Shown here: positions 34,202 through 46,180 of the stretch, piece after piece
Numbering within the stretch: position 1 is the first letter of the stretch
Layout of the letters: each line of letters opens with the position of its first letter
Assembly (NCBI RefSeq): GCF_029227915.1
Contig: NC_079875.1
Span: 26,420,001 to 26,484,000, forward strand
Length of the DNA stretch: 64,000 nucleotides
Source of the DNA: Hydractinia symbiolongicarpus
Lineage: Eukaryota; Cnidaria; Hydrozoa; Anthoathecata; Hydractiniidae
Direction of reading: 5' to 3'
Notes under the pieces: model-generated
Databases searched by the model: none
What the model was told of the DNA's origin: nothing
The model's input: the letters and a program-made list of their open reading frames with translations, nothing else
Program-made: the position numbers and the translations under genes

Positions 34202-37200
34202 ATGGCTTTATCAAAAGTTGAGCTTGCTGCGTTGTTGGAATGCAAGATTTGTTTGGACACCTATCATGAGCCTAAACAACTGAACTGCGGGCACACTTAT
34301 TGTCAAGGTTGTCTAGATGGTATTTTAGTATTTATGGAAGATGGGAGTGCTGAACTGCCTTGTCCAGTGAGGTGTACCAAAAAGACAACAATTACTCACG
34401 AACAAACAACATCCTCGTTAATGAAAGTGTTCACATTAACTGGCATTTTGGAAAAAGTGTAAGTTAATCCTATGTACATAATACTGAAAACGCTCAATAC
34501 TACTTAGTACTTCTCTCAGTAATTTTCAGAATGTTTAACTTAGACAAACGCGCATGGAAATAACACAGACATAATTTTGTGAAAACGTTTTTAGTTTCAA
34601 ACATTTCAGTTACCTATACACAAATGTGGTTTGTATGTGAACAAAAAAATACAATTACAAATCTAAAAGCTCTTCATAAAAGAATAATAAACATAGGGAA
34701 ATTATATTTTAAAGCAGAAATTTTATACCAAATATTCATATCGTGAGTACAAAGTGTTCAAAAAATAAGAAAAAATTAACAAAAATAGCAGCTCATGGTC
34801 GTCATAAAAATTGTATAGCATATGTCAAGAAAGTTACTATAATGGATAATAAGGATATATAATTTAGTTACATAGAATGTTTTTGTAAAAAAAATGATAT
34901 TACTTTGTTCATAGCTCCCCTGGTGAAAAAGTTAATTCTTTATGTCAGCAAAGTAAAGACTGCAACCAGATGATCAACTATTCCTGTACAACATGCAGTT
35001 TAAAGATCTGTGAGAAATGTCAAAACCTTCATTCTTGTTCCAAAAAATCATATATCAATGTCATTTTCAGTCAAAAATTGCAAGAACTTCAACCATTTTG
35101 TAAGCAACATGACTCGCTTGCAAAATTTGCCTGTATTGATTGTGAAAATTTGTTAACATGTGTTTATTGCAAACACCGACAACATAAGAATCACAGAATT
35201 AAATCGATAGATGATTTTGGCCTGGAAGCCAAAAAGTGGTTTCAGTCGTTTATTACATCATTCAATGAAACAAAAGTGGTGTTGGAAAAGTTAACAAGAA
35301 AATACAGTGACGCTCTAACAAATTTGGAGAAAGAAAGGGAAATATTTGTTCAAAAATTAAAAGAAAGAAAGTTAAAGCGACTAGACGAATTTTTCAAAAT
35401 ATTAAATGAAGAAGAAGAAGATCTATTGCGGATATTCGATGAGAAATCTGAAGAATTTAAAGCAAAATTGATTTGTGATGGTTTTGTCGGCAATAAGAAA
35501 GTACAAGAATTTACAAATTACGTTCAAGCTTTTAATTTAAAATCTCATTTTGAGTTAGTAACTGAAAAGTTGGAAATTGAACGACAACTTCGCAGGCTAT
35601 CCTCGTTTCCAAGAACTATCCCAACATTCAATTCACATCTTCATCAAATGAACAAAGCAGATATTTTGTCAAATCCATTGGGCGAAATAAATATTTCAAT
35701 AGATGATGTCACCACTGTTGGTGTAGATCCCAATGAATGTTTTGTTTATAGAAACTTGATTGATGAAGTTGAAACCCAACCCAACTATTCCCAATTAACA
35801 ACTGATCTAATGAACTTAGTTGAAAGTCTGAAAAGTGAGTTTTCATTTTATTGATTAAAGTTTTAACATAAATTGTGCGAATTTTAAAAAATTGTTATTG
35901 TATTTTATAGAGTATGAGAAACCAATTGTAAATCCTTCTTCTGGAAAACAACAACAGAAGTAGGTATATTTTAAATCCTCGGAGAGCTATGTGTTACTTG
36001 TCATCTTCACTAGTCATCACCATAATTATCAGAATCAGACTTCGTTGTCATTGAACTATTTTAAATGATTGATATATCATTACAACTGCTTCAATATTTG
36101 TTCCATACAATTAAAATGTTTCTACAGCCTGTTTGTTAAATGTTTCTACAGATTGATTAAGATTAAGAAAGCGTAGCAATGTAATTGAACGGTGTTTTTA
36201 TTTAGTGATGTAAAGCCAAAAAGTTTCCAGCATGTTAAGAAGAGTTACTCTTTCGAAGGTATGAAGTTCTTTATGTGGTGGAGATAGGTTAATTTTTCTC
36301 AATCTGCAGTAAATTGTGGTATTGCTACCTAAAACGGATTGCCTTTGTAATAACGTGAGCACAAGTATTACTCCAATACAATCAATTCAAAACACTCATC
36401 AAGTTTGACATTTTTTTCTTGTAACTGTTCTGTTTTGAGCACTCGGCTTTGGAAAAAAAAATTTTCCCACCAAAGTTATATTATTTTAAGATAAAATCAA
36501 TATGTTAAAAGAGATTTAAGGCAAGAAAGACTGGGGTTTGTTCTCTTGCGTTACGCAGAAATTAGACTTAATTTATTCGTCCCTATATGTAGTTTTTGAT
36601 GATTAACAGTACTGTCAATCCCATTTTTAACCACTTGTAGTTTGCCGTAGTATTATTACTCCAATTTCCACCACTTGTAGCAAAATAAATGTTCTTTTTC
36701 CACTCCTTCCCACATAGTCCGCTAAATATTCATACTCGCTGACCCAATCAAAGCCAGTTTTCCTACTTCCATTTCGATCCTTAACAACTTACAGTGTCAT
36801 TGTTGTGTCACTTTTCACTTTAAAAATTAAAATAAAAAACTATTTGAGAATCCACATAAAACTCCCGCCCTGCATAACTCTTACTAATGATAATTTCTCG
36901 CTGAACAATCCATCCCTGCCCTCCCGTACAACTACTGCTTGCTAATTTCGACTAAATATATGCTATAAGCAGCGACTTCCACGGTTTTCTTACATAAATA
37001 ATTTTATAAGAACATGAGACTTTTCTTTCTCGCAAATACAAATAACAAAAGAACAACTTTAGGTTCAAATCGTTGTTTCTAAAACTAAGAACAACCTGAT
37101 TTTCGTCGTAAAGTAAGAACAATACAGAATGTAAATTTTCTTGACGCTCAATAACTTTCACCCAGAACCGTCTTTCTTCAATAGTTAGGCGGTTTTAAAA

Positions 37201-38443
37201 CAGAGTAGCTTGAAAAAGCATGTGGATATTCTTTTTATAAAAAAAGTTCGTTTTTTATATGATTTTTATTTTCCTGTTTTCCTTTCTTAGTTTAAAATTT
37301 GTAACTCGAACAAAATAAGTTAAACTCGCAGTTTAAAATTTGTAACTCGCACTAGACATGTTAAACTCGAAGTTTAAAATTTGTAACTCGCACTAGATAT
37401 GATAAACTTGCAGTTTAAAATTTGTACACTGTTAGTTCGCACCTAATCAAAATCGAGAATAAAAACTAACAGCATTGTTCTTCTTTCAGAGGACTGTAAA
37501 TAAAAGTAATGCGTGGAAAAAATGGAAACATTGAACGAAGATTTCACGTGACTCCAGTCAACTGCGAAACCGCGAATTACATCAATAAAAAAACAGAATA
37601 TCAAATACGCACCTTAAATTTTTACACTAAGTCGTAACTTGCAACTCGCAACTTGTTTATATCGGTTTAAAAAATGATGAGATTAATTTTTATTATTTAC
37701 GAAAAAATAACATAACCCAAATAAACTTATTAACAATTATGTTCTTAAAGCTTTAATATTTAGACAATTGACTATGTAAATGTTCTTAAAACTTAAGAGG
37801 TTAGAATTAGAGAATCCTATTGAAATTTTGCGCCGACTGCGAACTTCAGCTCTATTTCATTTAGTGAAATATATTTCACCAGTCAGAAATGTGAGAAAGA
37901 AAGTATTCCATGACAATAATTTTTATTTAAAATTTACACCCTTATCATTTTTGTTCTTAATTATTACCACATAATTTGTGTTTAGAACTTGTAAAAATCA
38001 TTGAAAATGGTGATGTCAAGACATTTCAAACAATTCTGATTGATCATCCAAGTATCGTTGAAATGAGAAGTGTTAATGAAACAACACTTCTGATGGAAGC
38101 TGTATGTTTTAATACACCATCAATAGTGAAGTCTTTGATTGATGCTGGTAGTGATGTGTATGCTGTGGATAAAATTAAAGGGAATGCATATCACTACAGT
38201 GCAACTTATGGTCATCATGATGTTTTGAAAGTTTTAATTAATCATGACGTCACAAACATTAACAACGTAAGCATTAACAATGACACACCATTACATCTTG
38301 CATCTTATTTCGGTCGTATTGATTGTGTGAAGTTGTTGTTGTCGATACCACACATCGATGTCAATATACGTAACATATGGAACAGAACTGCTTATGATGT
38401 TACTCGTAATAACATTATCAAACGTTTATTACAAGAACATTAG
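34202..38443 (+). CDS. RING / B-box / coiled-coil / ankyrin protein (TRIM-like E3 ligase)
   Basis: Five exons: 34202-34458, 34915-35834, 35911-35959, 36206-36258 and 37986-38443. They total 1737 nt (578 residues) with every GT-AG junction and phase in agreement. Residues 1-90 hold a RING finger: CKICLDTYHEPKQLNCGHTY, CQGC, then CPVRC. Residues ~95-190 hold two B-box-like zinc modules (CTTCSLKICEKCQNLH; FCKQHDSLAKFACIDC with CVYCKHRQHKNH). A long charged coiled coil follows (LEKLTRKYSDALTNLEKERE and on). Two tiny exons encode a basic linker. The last exon gives three to four ankyrin repeats (TTLLMEAVCFNTPSIVKSLI, DTPLHLASYFGRIDCVKLLL). The expected role is ubiquitin transfer to partners bound by the ankyrins. 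A C-terminal ankyrin block is unusual for TRIM proteins, which more often end in SPRY or NHL domains. No frame damage. Confidence 0.85.
37289..37430 (+). repeat. 41-bp intronic tandem repeat, about 3.4 copies
   Basis: The unit is AGTTTAAAATTTGTAACTCG plus a variable half ending TTAAACTCG. Copies start at 37289, 37330, 37371 and 37412. It lies in the last intron of the TRIM-like gene. Confidence 0.85.
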
Positions 38444-38861
38444 AGAAATTAAGAACATTTTCAGACAATTATACTTTTTTAATTTACGTAAGTAAATTAT
38501 GAAAAGCATATATCGTCTTTTTTATTAGAACTATAGGTTATAGTAGAATAGATTTCTTATTTATTTCATAAATATACGTTCACAAATTTCAAAATATGAC
38601 TTCTTAAGAAGAAAATGGTATAATTTATCAAATACAAAAAATTTATGTGCCATCTTCACCAACAGAGATGAGTAAGACACCTCAGTAGTTTGACAAAAAG
38701 AACGGATTGCGGTTTGTATTAGAATAAACCCTTAGAAAAAACATTTCGAACAGAATTTGTTTAAAGAAACACCACTGCCTCTTTCTGGACTTATCGTCAA
38801 ACCTTTTTCTTTAATCAAGAACGTAAAAAGCACCAAACAAGTTTTCTTGACATGCATATAT
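38444..38861. other. 3' flank of the TRIM-like gene
   Basis: AT-rich, no gene. It probably contains the polyadenylation region; AATAAA-like motifs are present but not diagnostic. Confidence 0.4.
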
Positions 38862-40731
38862 CGCAAATATATGACACTAGTCACTTCGCATTATCTCGTT
38901 TATCAATTCCACGGATAAAATATATAGAACTTTGGACGAGGTTGTCGTCTCTAAATGACAATTATCCTGTATCAATACGAAAAATCAAAAATATATGAGA
39001 CACTCGTCTCTTTTAAATGCCTCGTTTATCAATTATACGGCTAAAATATGTAGAACCTGAGTGGAGGTTGTTGTCCCTAAAGTACAATTATCCTGTTTCA
39101 GTACGAAAAATCGCAAATACATGAAACTCGTCACTTTCAAATGCCTCGTTTCATTAATTTCACGGCTAAAATATATAGAACCTGGGACGAGGTTGTCGTC
39201 TCTAAATGACAATTATCCTGTATCAATACGAAAAATCAAAAATATATGAGACACTCGTCTCTTTTAAATGCCTCGTTTATTAATTTTACGGTTAAAATAT
39301 ATAGAACCTGAGACGAGGTTGTCGTCCCTAAATGACAATTATCTTGTATCAATACGAAAAATTGCAAATATGTAACAGTCCTCTCTAAATGCCTCGTTTA
39401 TCAATTCCACGGCTAAGATATAAGAACCTGAGACGAAGTTGTTGACACTAAATTACAAATATCTTGTATCAATACGAAAAATCGCAAATATATATGAGAC
39501 ATCTTTAATTTTAAATACTCGTTTACCAATTTTACGACTGAAAGATATTGAACCTGAGACGTTGTTGACCCTAAAGTAAAATTATCTTGTATCAATACGA
39601 AATATCGCAAATACAGGACACTCGTCGCTTTGAAATACCTTGTTTATCAAATTTACGGCTAAAATATATAGAACCTGAGACGAGGTTGTTGTCACTAAGT
39701 GACAATTATCTTGTATCAAAACGAAAAATCGCAAATACATGACACTCGTCATTTTGAAATGCCTCGTTTATCAATTTTACGCCTAAATTATATAGAATCT
39801 GAGACGAGGTTGTCGTACTCAAATAACAATTTTCTTGTATCAACATGAAAAATCGCAAATACATGACACTTTTCACTTTTAAATGCCTCGTTTATCAATT
39901 ATACGGCTAAAATATGTAGAACCTGAGAGGAGGTTGTTGTCCCTAAAGTACAATTATTCTGTTTCAGTACGAAAAATTGCAAATACATGAAACTCGTCAC
40001 TTTCAAATGCCTCGTTTCATTAATTTCACGGCTAAAATATATAGAACCTGGGACGAGGTTGTCGTCTCTAAATGACAATTATCCTGTATCAATACGAAAA
40101 ATCAAAAATATATGAGACACTCGTCTCTTTTAAATGCCTCGTTTATTAATTTTACGGTTAAAATATATAGAACCTGAGACGAGGTTGTCGTCCCTAAATG
40201 ACAATTATCTTGTATCAATACGAAAAATCGCAAATACATGAGACTTTTTACTTTTAAATGCCTCCTTTATCAATTTTACGGCTAAAATATATAAAACCTG
40301 AGAGAAGGTTATCGACACTAAATGACAATTATCTTGCATCAATACGAAAAATCACAAATATATGATACTTGTCTCTTTTAAATGCGTCGTTTATCAATTT
40401 TACGAATAAAGTATATAGAACCTGAGACAAGGTTGTTGACCCTAAAGTAAAGTTATCCTGTATCAATACGAAAAATCGTAAATACATGACACTCGTCGCT
40501 TTGAACTACCTCGTTTATCAAATTTACGGCTAAAGTAGTTAGAACCTGAGACGAGGTTGTCGACAGTAAATGACAATTATCCTTTATCAATGCGAAATAT
40601 CACAAATACATGACACTAGTCACTTTGAAGTGTCTCGTTTTATCAATTTTACGGCTAAAATATATAGAAACTGGAGACGATTTGTTGACCTTAAGTGACA
40701 CTTATCCTGTATCAATACGAAAAGTCGTAAA
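38862..40731 (+). repeat. Satellite block 3, about 15 monomers
   Basis: Same ~124-bp family, plus orientation. A run of about 2.5 monomers starting near 39040 is repeated near 39905, roughly 865 bp or seven monomers apart, showing multimer duplication. It ends where a Gypsy LTR begins. Confidence 0.9.
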
Positions 40732-41095
40732 TGTTATGTTCTATGTTTAGTATTGTGTTTCGTGAGTCTGTGTTTTATACTGTTTGTCACGTGTTTGTAT
40801 ATAAACCTGTATTTTTGTATCTAGAGTTAGTTTTATGTTAAGCATATAATACGAAGGACATTACTTGTATTCTCTGTGTGAAGCTCCATAATAAGTGGCG
40901 ACGAAGGATAAAAATATGGCAAAAGCTCTTAGTAATATTCCTTGTGTTGAACCCTTTATAATTGAAGAAACTTCAGTGAATTTGGATAAGAAATGGATTG
41001 TATGGAAGGATGATCTGGAGTTATTATTAACTGCCAGTGGTAATACTCAAGAAGCACAGAAAAAGGCTTTAATTTTACACTGCTGTGGTCGAGAT
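40732..41095 (+). mobile_element. Gypsy-like LTR plus gag stub
   Basis: A short LTR starts TGTTATGTTCTATG at 40732 and gives way near 40894 to TGGCGACGAAGG, a typical start of the internal region after the primer site. A gag frame begins ATG at 40916 with MAKALSNIPCVEPF and contains WKDDLELLLTASGNT and KALILHCCGRDEV, the N-terminal gag pattern of Ty3/Gypsy elements. The element stops there: the next bases are satellite. Everything downstream (pol, 3' LTR) is missing. Confidence 0.65.
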
Positions 41096-41236
41096 GAAGT
41101 TATTGACCCTAAATGACAATTATCTTGTATTGATACGAAAAATCGCAAATATATCAGACATTTGTCTCCTTTAAATGCCTCGTTTATCAATTTTACGGAT
41201 AAAATATATAGAAACTGAGACTTGTTGACCCTATTC
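41096..41236 (+). repeat. Satellite block 4, one monomer
   Basis: A single monomer lies between the Gypsy gag stub and the Ngaro-like fragment. Its first bases (GTTATTGACCCTAAATGACA) read on in frame from the gag for a few codons to a stop. Confidence 0.8.
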
Positions 41237-42385
41237 GCTGCGCTCAACCGAAAATAACCTTATTTATTTTCTTATTTTTGCGACAGGGAAGACTCAAAGA
41301 ACTTTAGCCTTGTTTTATGTCAAATTTAAACATAAAACCATTTTCCTCAACAAATTCTCCGAAAATCTTCCAATCATCGAATGTGGTTTTTTGTTTGTAC
41401 ACGTGTTTGTTTACATGTCTCAGGTCAAGAATAAGTCTCTTCTTATTTTTGGACGAACTAACGCTCAGTGGATTAACCACGTGTGGCTCAGTAGCCATCT
41501 CTTTTATTCTTCCGGTTTTAAGTAACTCGTGTAATTCCTTATTTACAAAATCTTCATTGTCATGAGCCGAACAGTTGTTTTTGAAAGAAGCCTTTTTAGG
41601 GGTGGTGAAAAAGGGAATTTTGTATCCGTATTTTATAAGTTCTAAAATAGTCTTATTAGTGCCTATGTTCTCCCAGTAAGGTAGACGCCACCTGAGATTC
41701 CCCTTCACGGTATGTTGAGGATTAGCTTGGCGCGAATAAGACCTATTGCATTCAAAAAAATTATATACAGTAGAAACAGTATCACACTTAACTTTTGCCT
41801 TTTCTTTAGGGTTGTTTGAGGTCAGGGCAGTCCTTTCGCCAATGTCCTTGTTTTCCGCATCCGAAACACAGAGATCGCTGTTGTGGATGTTGGTAACTTC
41901 GCTGGTATTGATTCGCGAATCTTGGTTGCTGTTGAGATAGCCCGAAGATAGGCCTCCCCGGAGGTGCAGATTGTGAGCCGAAGGGGATAAAATTTTGTTG
42001 CTGCGAAGGGTGTGTGAATGAGGAAGACTGGTATGGGGGCCGACGTGGAACATGCTCGAAGGTTGACTTTCTCTTGGTCGCCTTTTTCTTGTTCAGAGCC
42101 CGGTTTTCCGCAGCCTTCATCTTTTTGTCATCCTCTGAATCGCTGGCAAGATCGTCGGATAAGTATTCGTCGACAGCAGCCCATCCAGCCGGAGATTTAT
42201 CTGCGAAACGGATACATTTATTTCGCTTGTGGAGATCATCTATGACATTATCAATCTTTTTGGAAGATCTTGTAATCGAACCATCTTTTACTAGTTGTTT
42301 TATTATTTCTAGACTTTGAATTAAATCGCTATTGAATTGATGTTGTATTTTATTACCTCTGAATTTAAATTCGGTTTTATCGCTT
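41237..42385 (-). pseudogene. Ngaro/DIRS-like retrotransposon fragment (gag and 5' RT)
   Basis: On minus, a gag-like frame from about 42385 includes EYLSDDLASDSEDDKK and the zinc knuckle CFGCGKQGHWRKDC (CX2CX4HX4C) near 41810-41855. A second frame, ending at 41304, begins overlapping it and gives the start of a reverse transcriptase (IKYGYKIPFFTTPKK, LILDLRHVNKHVYK, FMFKFDIKQG). The fragment is cut in the middle of the RT on the left and near the gag N-terminus on the right, with satellite on both sides. The EYLSDDLASDSED motif is shared with the element at 43091, so the two are relatives in opposite orientation. Confidence 0.75.
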
Positions 42386-43090
42386 ATCAATTATACGCCT
42401 AAAATACATAGAACCTGAGACGGGGTTGTCAACCCTAAGTGACAATTATCCTGTATTAATACAAAAAATCGCAAATACATGGCACTGGTCACTTTGAAAT
42501 GCCTCGTTTATCAATTTTACGGCTAAAATACATAGAAACTGGGACGAGGTTGTCGACCCTAAATGACAATTATCTTGTATCAGTACGAAAAATGGCAAGT
42601 ATATCAGACATTTTATTTGTCTCTTTTATTTGCCTCGTTTATCAATTTTACGACTAAAAAATATAGAAGCCGAGACGAGATTGTCGGCCCTAAATGACAA
42701 TTATCTTGTATCAACACGAAGAAACGCAAATATATGAGACATTTGTCTCTTTGAAATGCCTCGTTTAGCAATTTTACGACTAAAATATATAGAACCTGAG
42801 AGGAGGTACTCGACCCTAAATGACAATTATCTTGTATCAATACGAAAAATCGCAAGTACATGACACTCGTCACTTTGAAATGCATCGTTTATCAATTATA
42901 CGCCTAAAATACATAGAACCTGAGACGAGGTTGTTGACCCTAAGTGATAATTATCTTGTATCAATACAAAAAGTCGCAAGTACATGACACTCGTCACTTT
43001 GTGAAATGCTTCGTTTATCAATTTTACAACTAAAATATATGGAACCTGAGACGAGATTGTCGTCCCTAAATGACAATTATCTTGTATCAA
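42386..43090 (+). repeat. Satellite block 5, about 5.7 monomers
   Basis: Same family, plus orientation. It breaks off at CTTGTATCAA, where the Ngaro-like element begins, and resumes with the rest of the monomer at 47796. Confidence 0.9.
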
Positions 43091-43264
43091 GCGCTGTTTC
43101 CGACGTTCTTCGATAAGTCGGGAACGAAGTTTCTTTTCGGATTCTGCACTACAATGTAACCCGATTTTTCGGGTTATGCGCATGCGCATGAGAATAGTAT
43201 AAATGCACGTGTTGTATCCTCGGCCAAGCCTCGGTCTTTGGTCGCGTGGAAAGCATCGCAAACT
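43091..43264 (+). repeat. Split direct repeat A1
   Basis: 174 bp, with about ten differences from A2. It contains a hairpin AACCCGATTTTTCGGGTT, a GCGCATGCGCA palindrome and AGTATAAATGC, a TATA-like motif 80-90 bp before the gag ATG, so it is a likely promoter. Confidence 0.85.
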
Positions 43265-43273
43265 ATAAACAGC

Positions 43274-43939
43274 ATGTCGAATCCTGAAGAACTCGATACA
43301 CGTATCCAACAGCTGGTGGAAGATACACTTCAACGTCACCAAGAGCAAACATTGGCAGCTGCTACCTCTGTTGCTGAAACAATTGCTTCACGTTTCTTAG
43401 ACAGCCAACAGTCAAAGATTGATAAAGCGTTGGAATCTCAAAAGAAATTGGCCAGCGTCAATCTAAAAGGCAAAGGAAATCAACACCAATTTAACTTTTG
43501 CCAAAACGTTATGGAAAAATTCGACAAGACCTTAGTTGAGAAACGTATTAAACTCATTAAGTTGGCAGACAGAGAAGATTGGGCAACGGTTAATGAATAT
43601 TTAAGTGACGACTTAGCGTCTGATTCAGAAGACGAAAAACTTATAAATCGAGCAATCCGTTCAGCCAATGCTAAAAGCGAAAAGCGTAGAAAATTAAAGC
43701 AACGCACTTTTCCCCAACGAATGAACTTTGATCGTAGTAGACCAGCATCCCAATTTCAAACGTATTTTGACCCAAGGTATTCTGGAACAAGAGAAAGTCC
43801 TCGCCTAAGCGAAAACATTGTATGCTGGGGCTGTGGTAGACTGGGTCATTATTCCGCACGTTGTCCTTTTTCACGAAGCAACAATACGATGGTACCACAA
43901 GTCACTCATAACGAATTGAAAAGAGACAAACAATTTTAG
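43274..43939 (+). CDS. Ngaro-like gag protein with CCHC knuckle
   Basis: ATG at 43274 follows the A1 repeat closely. About 221 residues. The N-terminal half is helical and glutamine-rich (NPEELDTRIQQLVEDTLQRH). The middle has VNEYLSDDLASDSEDEK and then a basic stretch. The C-terminus has a zinc knuckle CWGCGRLGHYSARC. It would package element RNA. The frame is intact from ATG to stop. The zinc knuckle near the C-terminus matches the related minus-strand fragment at 41237-42385. Confidence 0.75.
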   Translation: MSNPEELDTRIQQLVEDTLQRHQEQTLAAATSVAETIASRFLDSQQSKIDKALESQKKLASVNLKGKGNQHQFNFCQNVMEKFDKTLVEKRIKLIKLADREDWATVNEYLSDDLASDSEDEKLINRAIRSANAKSEKRRKLKQRTFPQRMNFDRSRPASQFQTYFDPRYSGTRESPRLSENIVCWGCGRLGHYSARCPFSRSNNTMVPQVTHNELKRDKQF

Positions 43940-44021
43940 TTTTCGAATCTACTTTTTGAGTTTAACACGTTTTTAATTTAATGTAATTCTTTGCGTTTTT
44001 ACTTGTTTTAGAACATTCTGT

Positions 44022-45901
44022 AGTGGGAAAACTTCAAAAAAATTTAAGATTCTGGCAGGATGAGCTTGATACGTCACCTTTCGTTTTAAGTATGATAAAG
44101 CATGGCTATCGCCTACCTTTTAACCTTCAACCTCCATCGTTTGCCGCTAAGAACAATGCCTCGAGTCTAAAACATAAAGAGTTTGTAGCGCATAGTATTA
44201 AGCAACTTTTAAAAGACGGTTGTATCGAAGAGGTTTTTAACGTTGTTGCAATCCGCTTACAGTAGCAGAATGAAATAAATTACGATTGGTTTTAGATTTA
44301 AGACATGTGAACGATTACTTAACTTTTCCAAAATTTAAATACGAAGATTTAAAAATCGTATCACAGCATCTTGAAACAGATTATTACTTCTCAACGTTTG
44401 ATTTAAAACATGGCTACCATCACATTCCCATTCATGAGCATGATCGAAAGTATTTAGGATTTTCCTGGACTTTTCCAGATAACACGGTCAAATATTATCA
44501 ATTTCTCATTTTACCATTCGGTCTGGCTAGCATTGTTACGCGTTTACAAAGCTGACAAGACCTTTGTTAACAAAATGGCGAAAAGACGGTATAAGATGTA
44601 CTATGTATTTAGATGATGGTATTTTTGGTTCAAAATTATTAGAGACAACAAAAAAGCATTCTGCGATTATTCAAAACGATTTAGCAAGAGCAGGACTCAC
44701 CATTAATCTAGAAAAATCAAAGTTTGAGCCTCGTAAAACTGTAAAATGGCTCGGCTTTAACATCGATACCCGCACTAGCAAATTTTACGTTCCATCTGAA
44801 AAACTAAGTAAACTTTTCTCACTTGTGAAATTAGCATTAAACAGCGATCGTGTAAGCGCAAAATTTATCTCAAAAATTGCCGGACGAATTATCTCAATGA
44901 CTTTAGCTATTGGCCCTTTAACAAGACTTTTTACAAGGCACATGTACCGCTTTATAGAATCTCGTATAACTTGGCAAAAATTAGAAACGTTAAATGAATT
45001 TTTAAAGTCAGATCTTCTTTTTTGGTACAGAAACCTCTTCAACACAAACGGTTATCAAATAAAAAAGAACACCTTAACAACCAAGGTTATTTACTCCGAC
45101 GCCAGTGACAGTGGTTATGGGGGTTATGTTGTGCAACGGTTGGGAGATATTATCGCCAGGGGAAATTTTACTGCGGAAGAAAGACGTACAAGTTCTACTT
45201 ACCGGGAACCTTTAGCTGTTAAACTCATTCTGCAAGCGGTATGCCCACGTGTAAAAAATGAATCAGTTCAATGGTTTTCCGATAATGTTAATGTCACTCA
45301 AATTATAGAAGTAGGCAGCAGGAGACCGCATTTACAAAAACTCGCTTTAGAAATTTTTGATGCTTCAATGATTTATAATATCAAATTACAATCGTCATGG
45401 ATCCCGAGGGAGGCAAATAACAAAGCAGATTTTTTATCAAAAATAATTGATTCCGACAACTGGGGGATAGATTACGAATCATTTAATTACATGCAACAGA
45501 AGTTTGGCATTTTTACAGTCGATCGTTTCGCCGATGACATAAATAAGAAAATTAACAACTTTAACTCAAAATATTTTTGTCCGAATTCGCGTGGTGTTAA
45601 CGCGTTCACTTACAATTGGTTCGGTGATTTTAATTGGTTGTGCCCCCCTATTTCGTTAGTGGGCGATGTTCTAAATCATCTAAAACTTTGTAACGGTCGA
45701 GGCGTTCTATTAGTCCCTATGTGGCAATCATCATATTTCTGGCCATTGTTAACTCCGAACGGAATCTATTTTTACGAATTTGTAAAAGATTACTTGTTAT
45801 TAGATCCTTATTTTTATAATTATACCGCCAGTAAAACCGTATTTGAAGGCTTTGCTAAGTTTAAATCTTTAGCTTTGTTAGTGGAATTTAATACAGATTA
45901 A
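44022..45901 (+). pseudogene. Ngaro-like reverse transcriptase / RNase H (broken)
   Basis: The frame opens just after a TTTTACTTGTTTTAG sequence that looks like a splice acceptor; there is no good ATG. RT blocks: VLDLRHVNDYLTFPKF, STFDLKHGYHHIPI, FLILPFGLA and TMYLDDGIF (active site). RNase H blocks: VIYSDASDSGYGG, STYREPLAVKLIL, WFSDNVNVTQI and WIPREANNKADFLS. A C-terminal extension (VDRFADDINKK, WLCPPISLVGDV, LLVPMWQSSYFWPLL) matches YR-retroelement polyproteins. Breaks: a stop near 44265 and a frame change near 44555. The last 445 codons are intact. Confidence 0.8.
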
Positions 45902-46000
45902 AAAATCAACTTTTGTTATTTTCTCTGTAACGAATTTGACACAAGGACAACTGCCGCACGGGTGAAAAACGCCTTAGCAGACTTATGTATATTACTTAAC

Positions 46001-46093
46001 CGCCGAACGGGCGTATGTCTTAAATCGCCGGACGGGCGTATCTGAGTAACCGCCGGACGGGCGTATGTCTTAAATCGCCGGACGGGCGTGTGC
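46001..46093 (+). repeat. 25-bp GC-rich repeat, about 3.7 copies
   Basis: The unit is CGCCGGACGGGCGTATGTCT plus TAAAT, with one variant copy reading TATCTGAGTAAC. CGCC and GGCG can pair over a GGACG loop in every copy. It lies between the RT/RNase H and recombinase genes and is far more GC-rich than its surroundings. Confidence 0.85.
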
Positions 46094-46180
46094 ATTAAAT
46101 TAGCCAGAACCACTAAAGGTTAGGTTTTCTAAAAAATCATATATAGGAGGCTTGTTTACATTCTTTTATTCTTAACAGAT

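Noticed and set aside
37780-37974. Extra exon of the TRIM-like gene (LENPIEILRRLRTSALFH)
   Set aside because: Exon 4 joins exon 5 in phase without it, and no clear splice pair flanks it.
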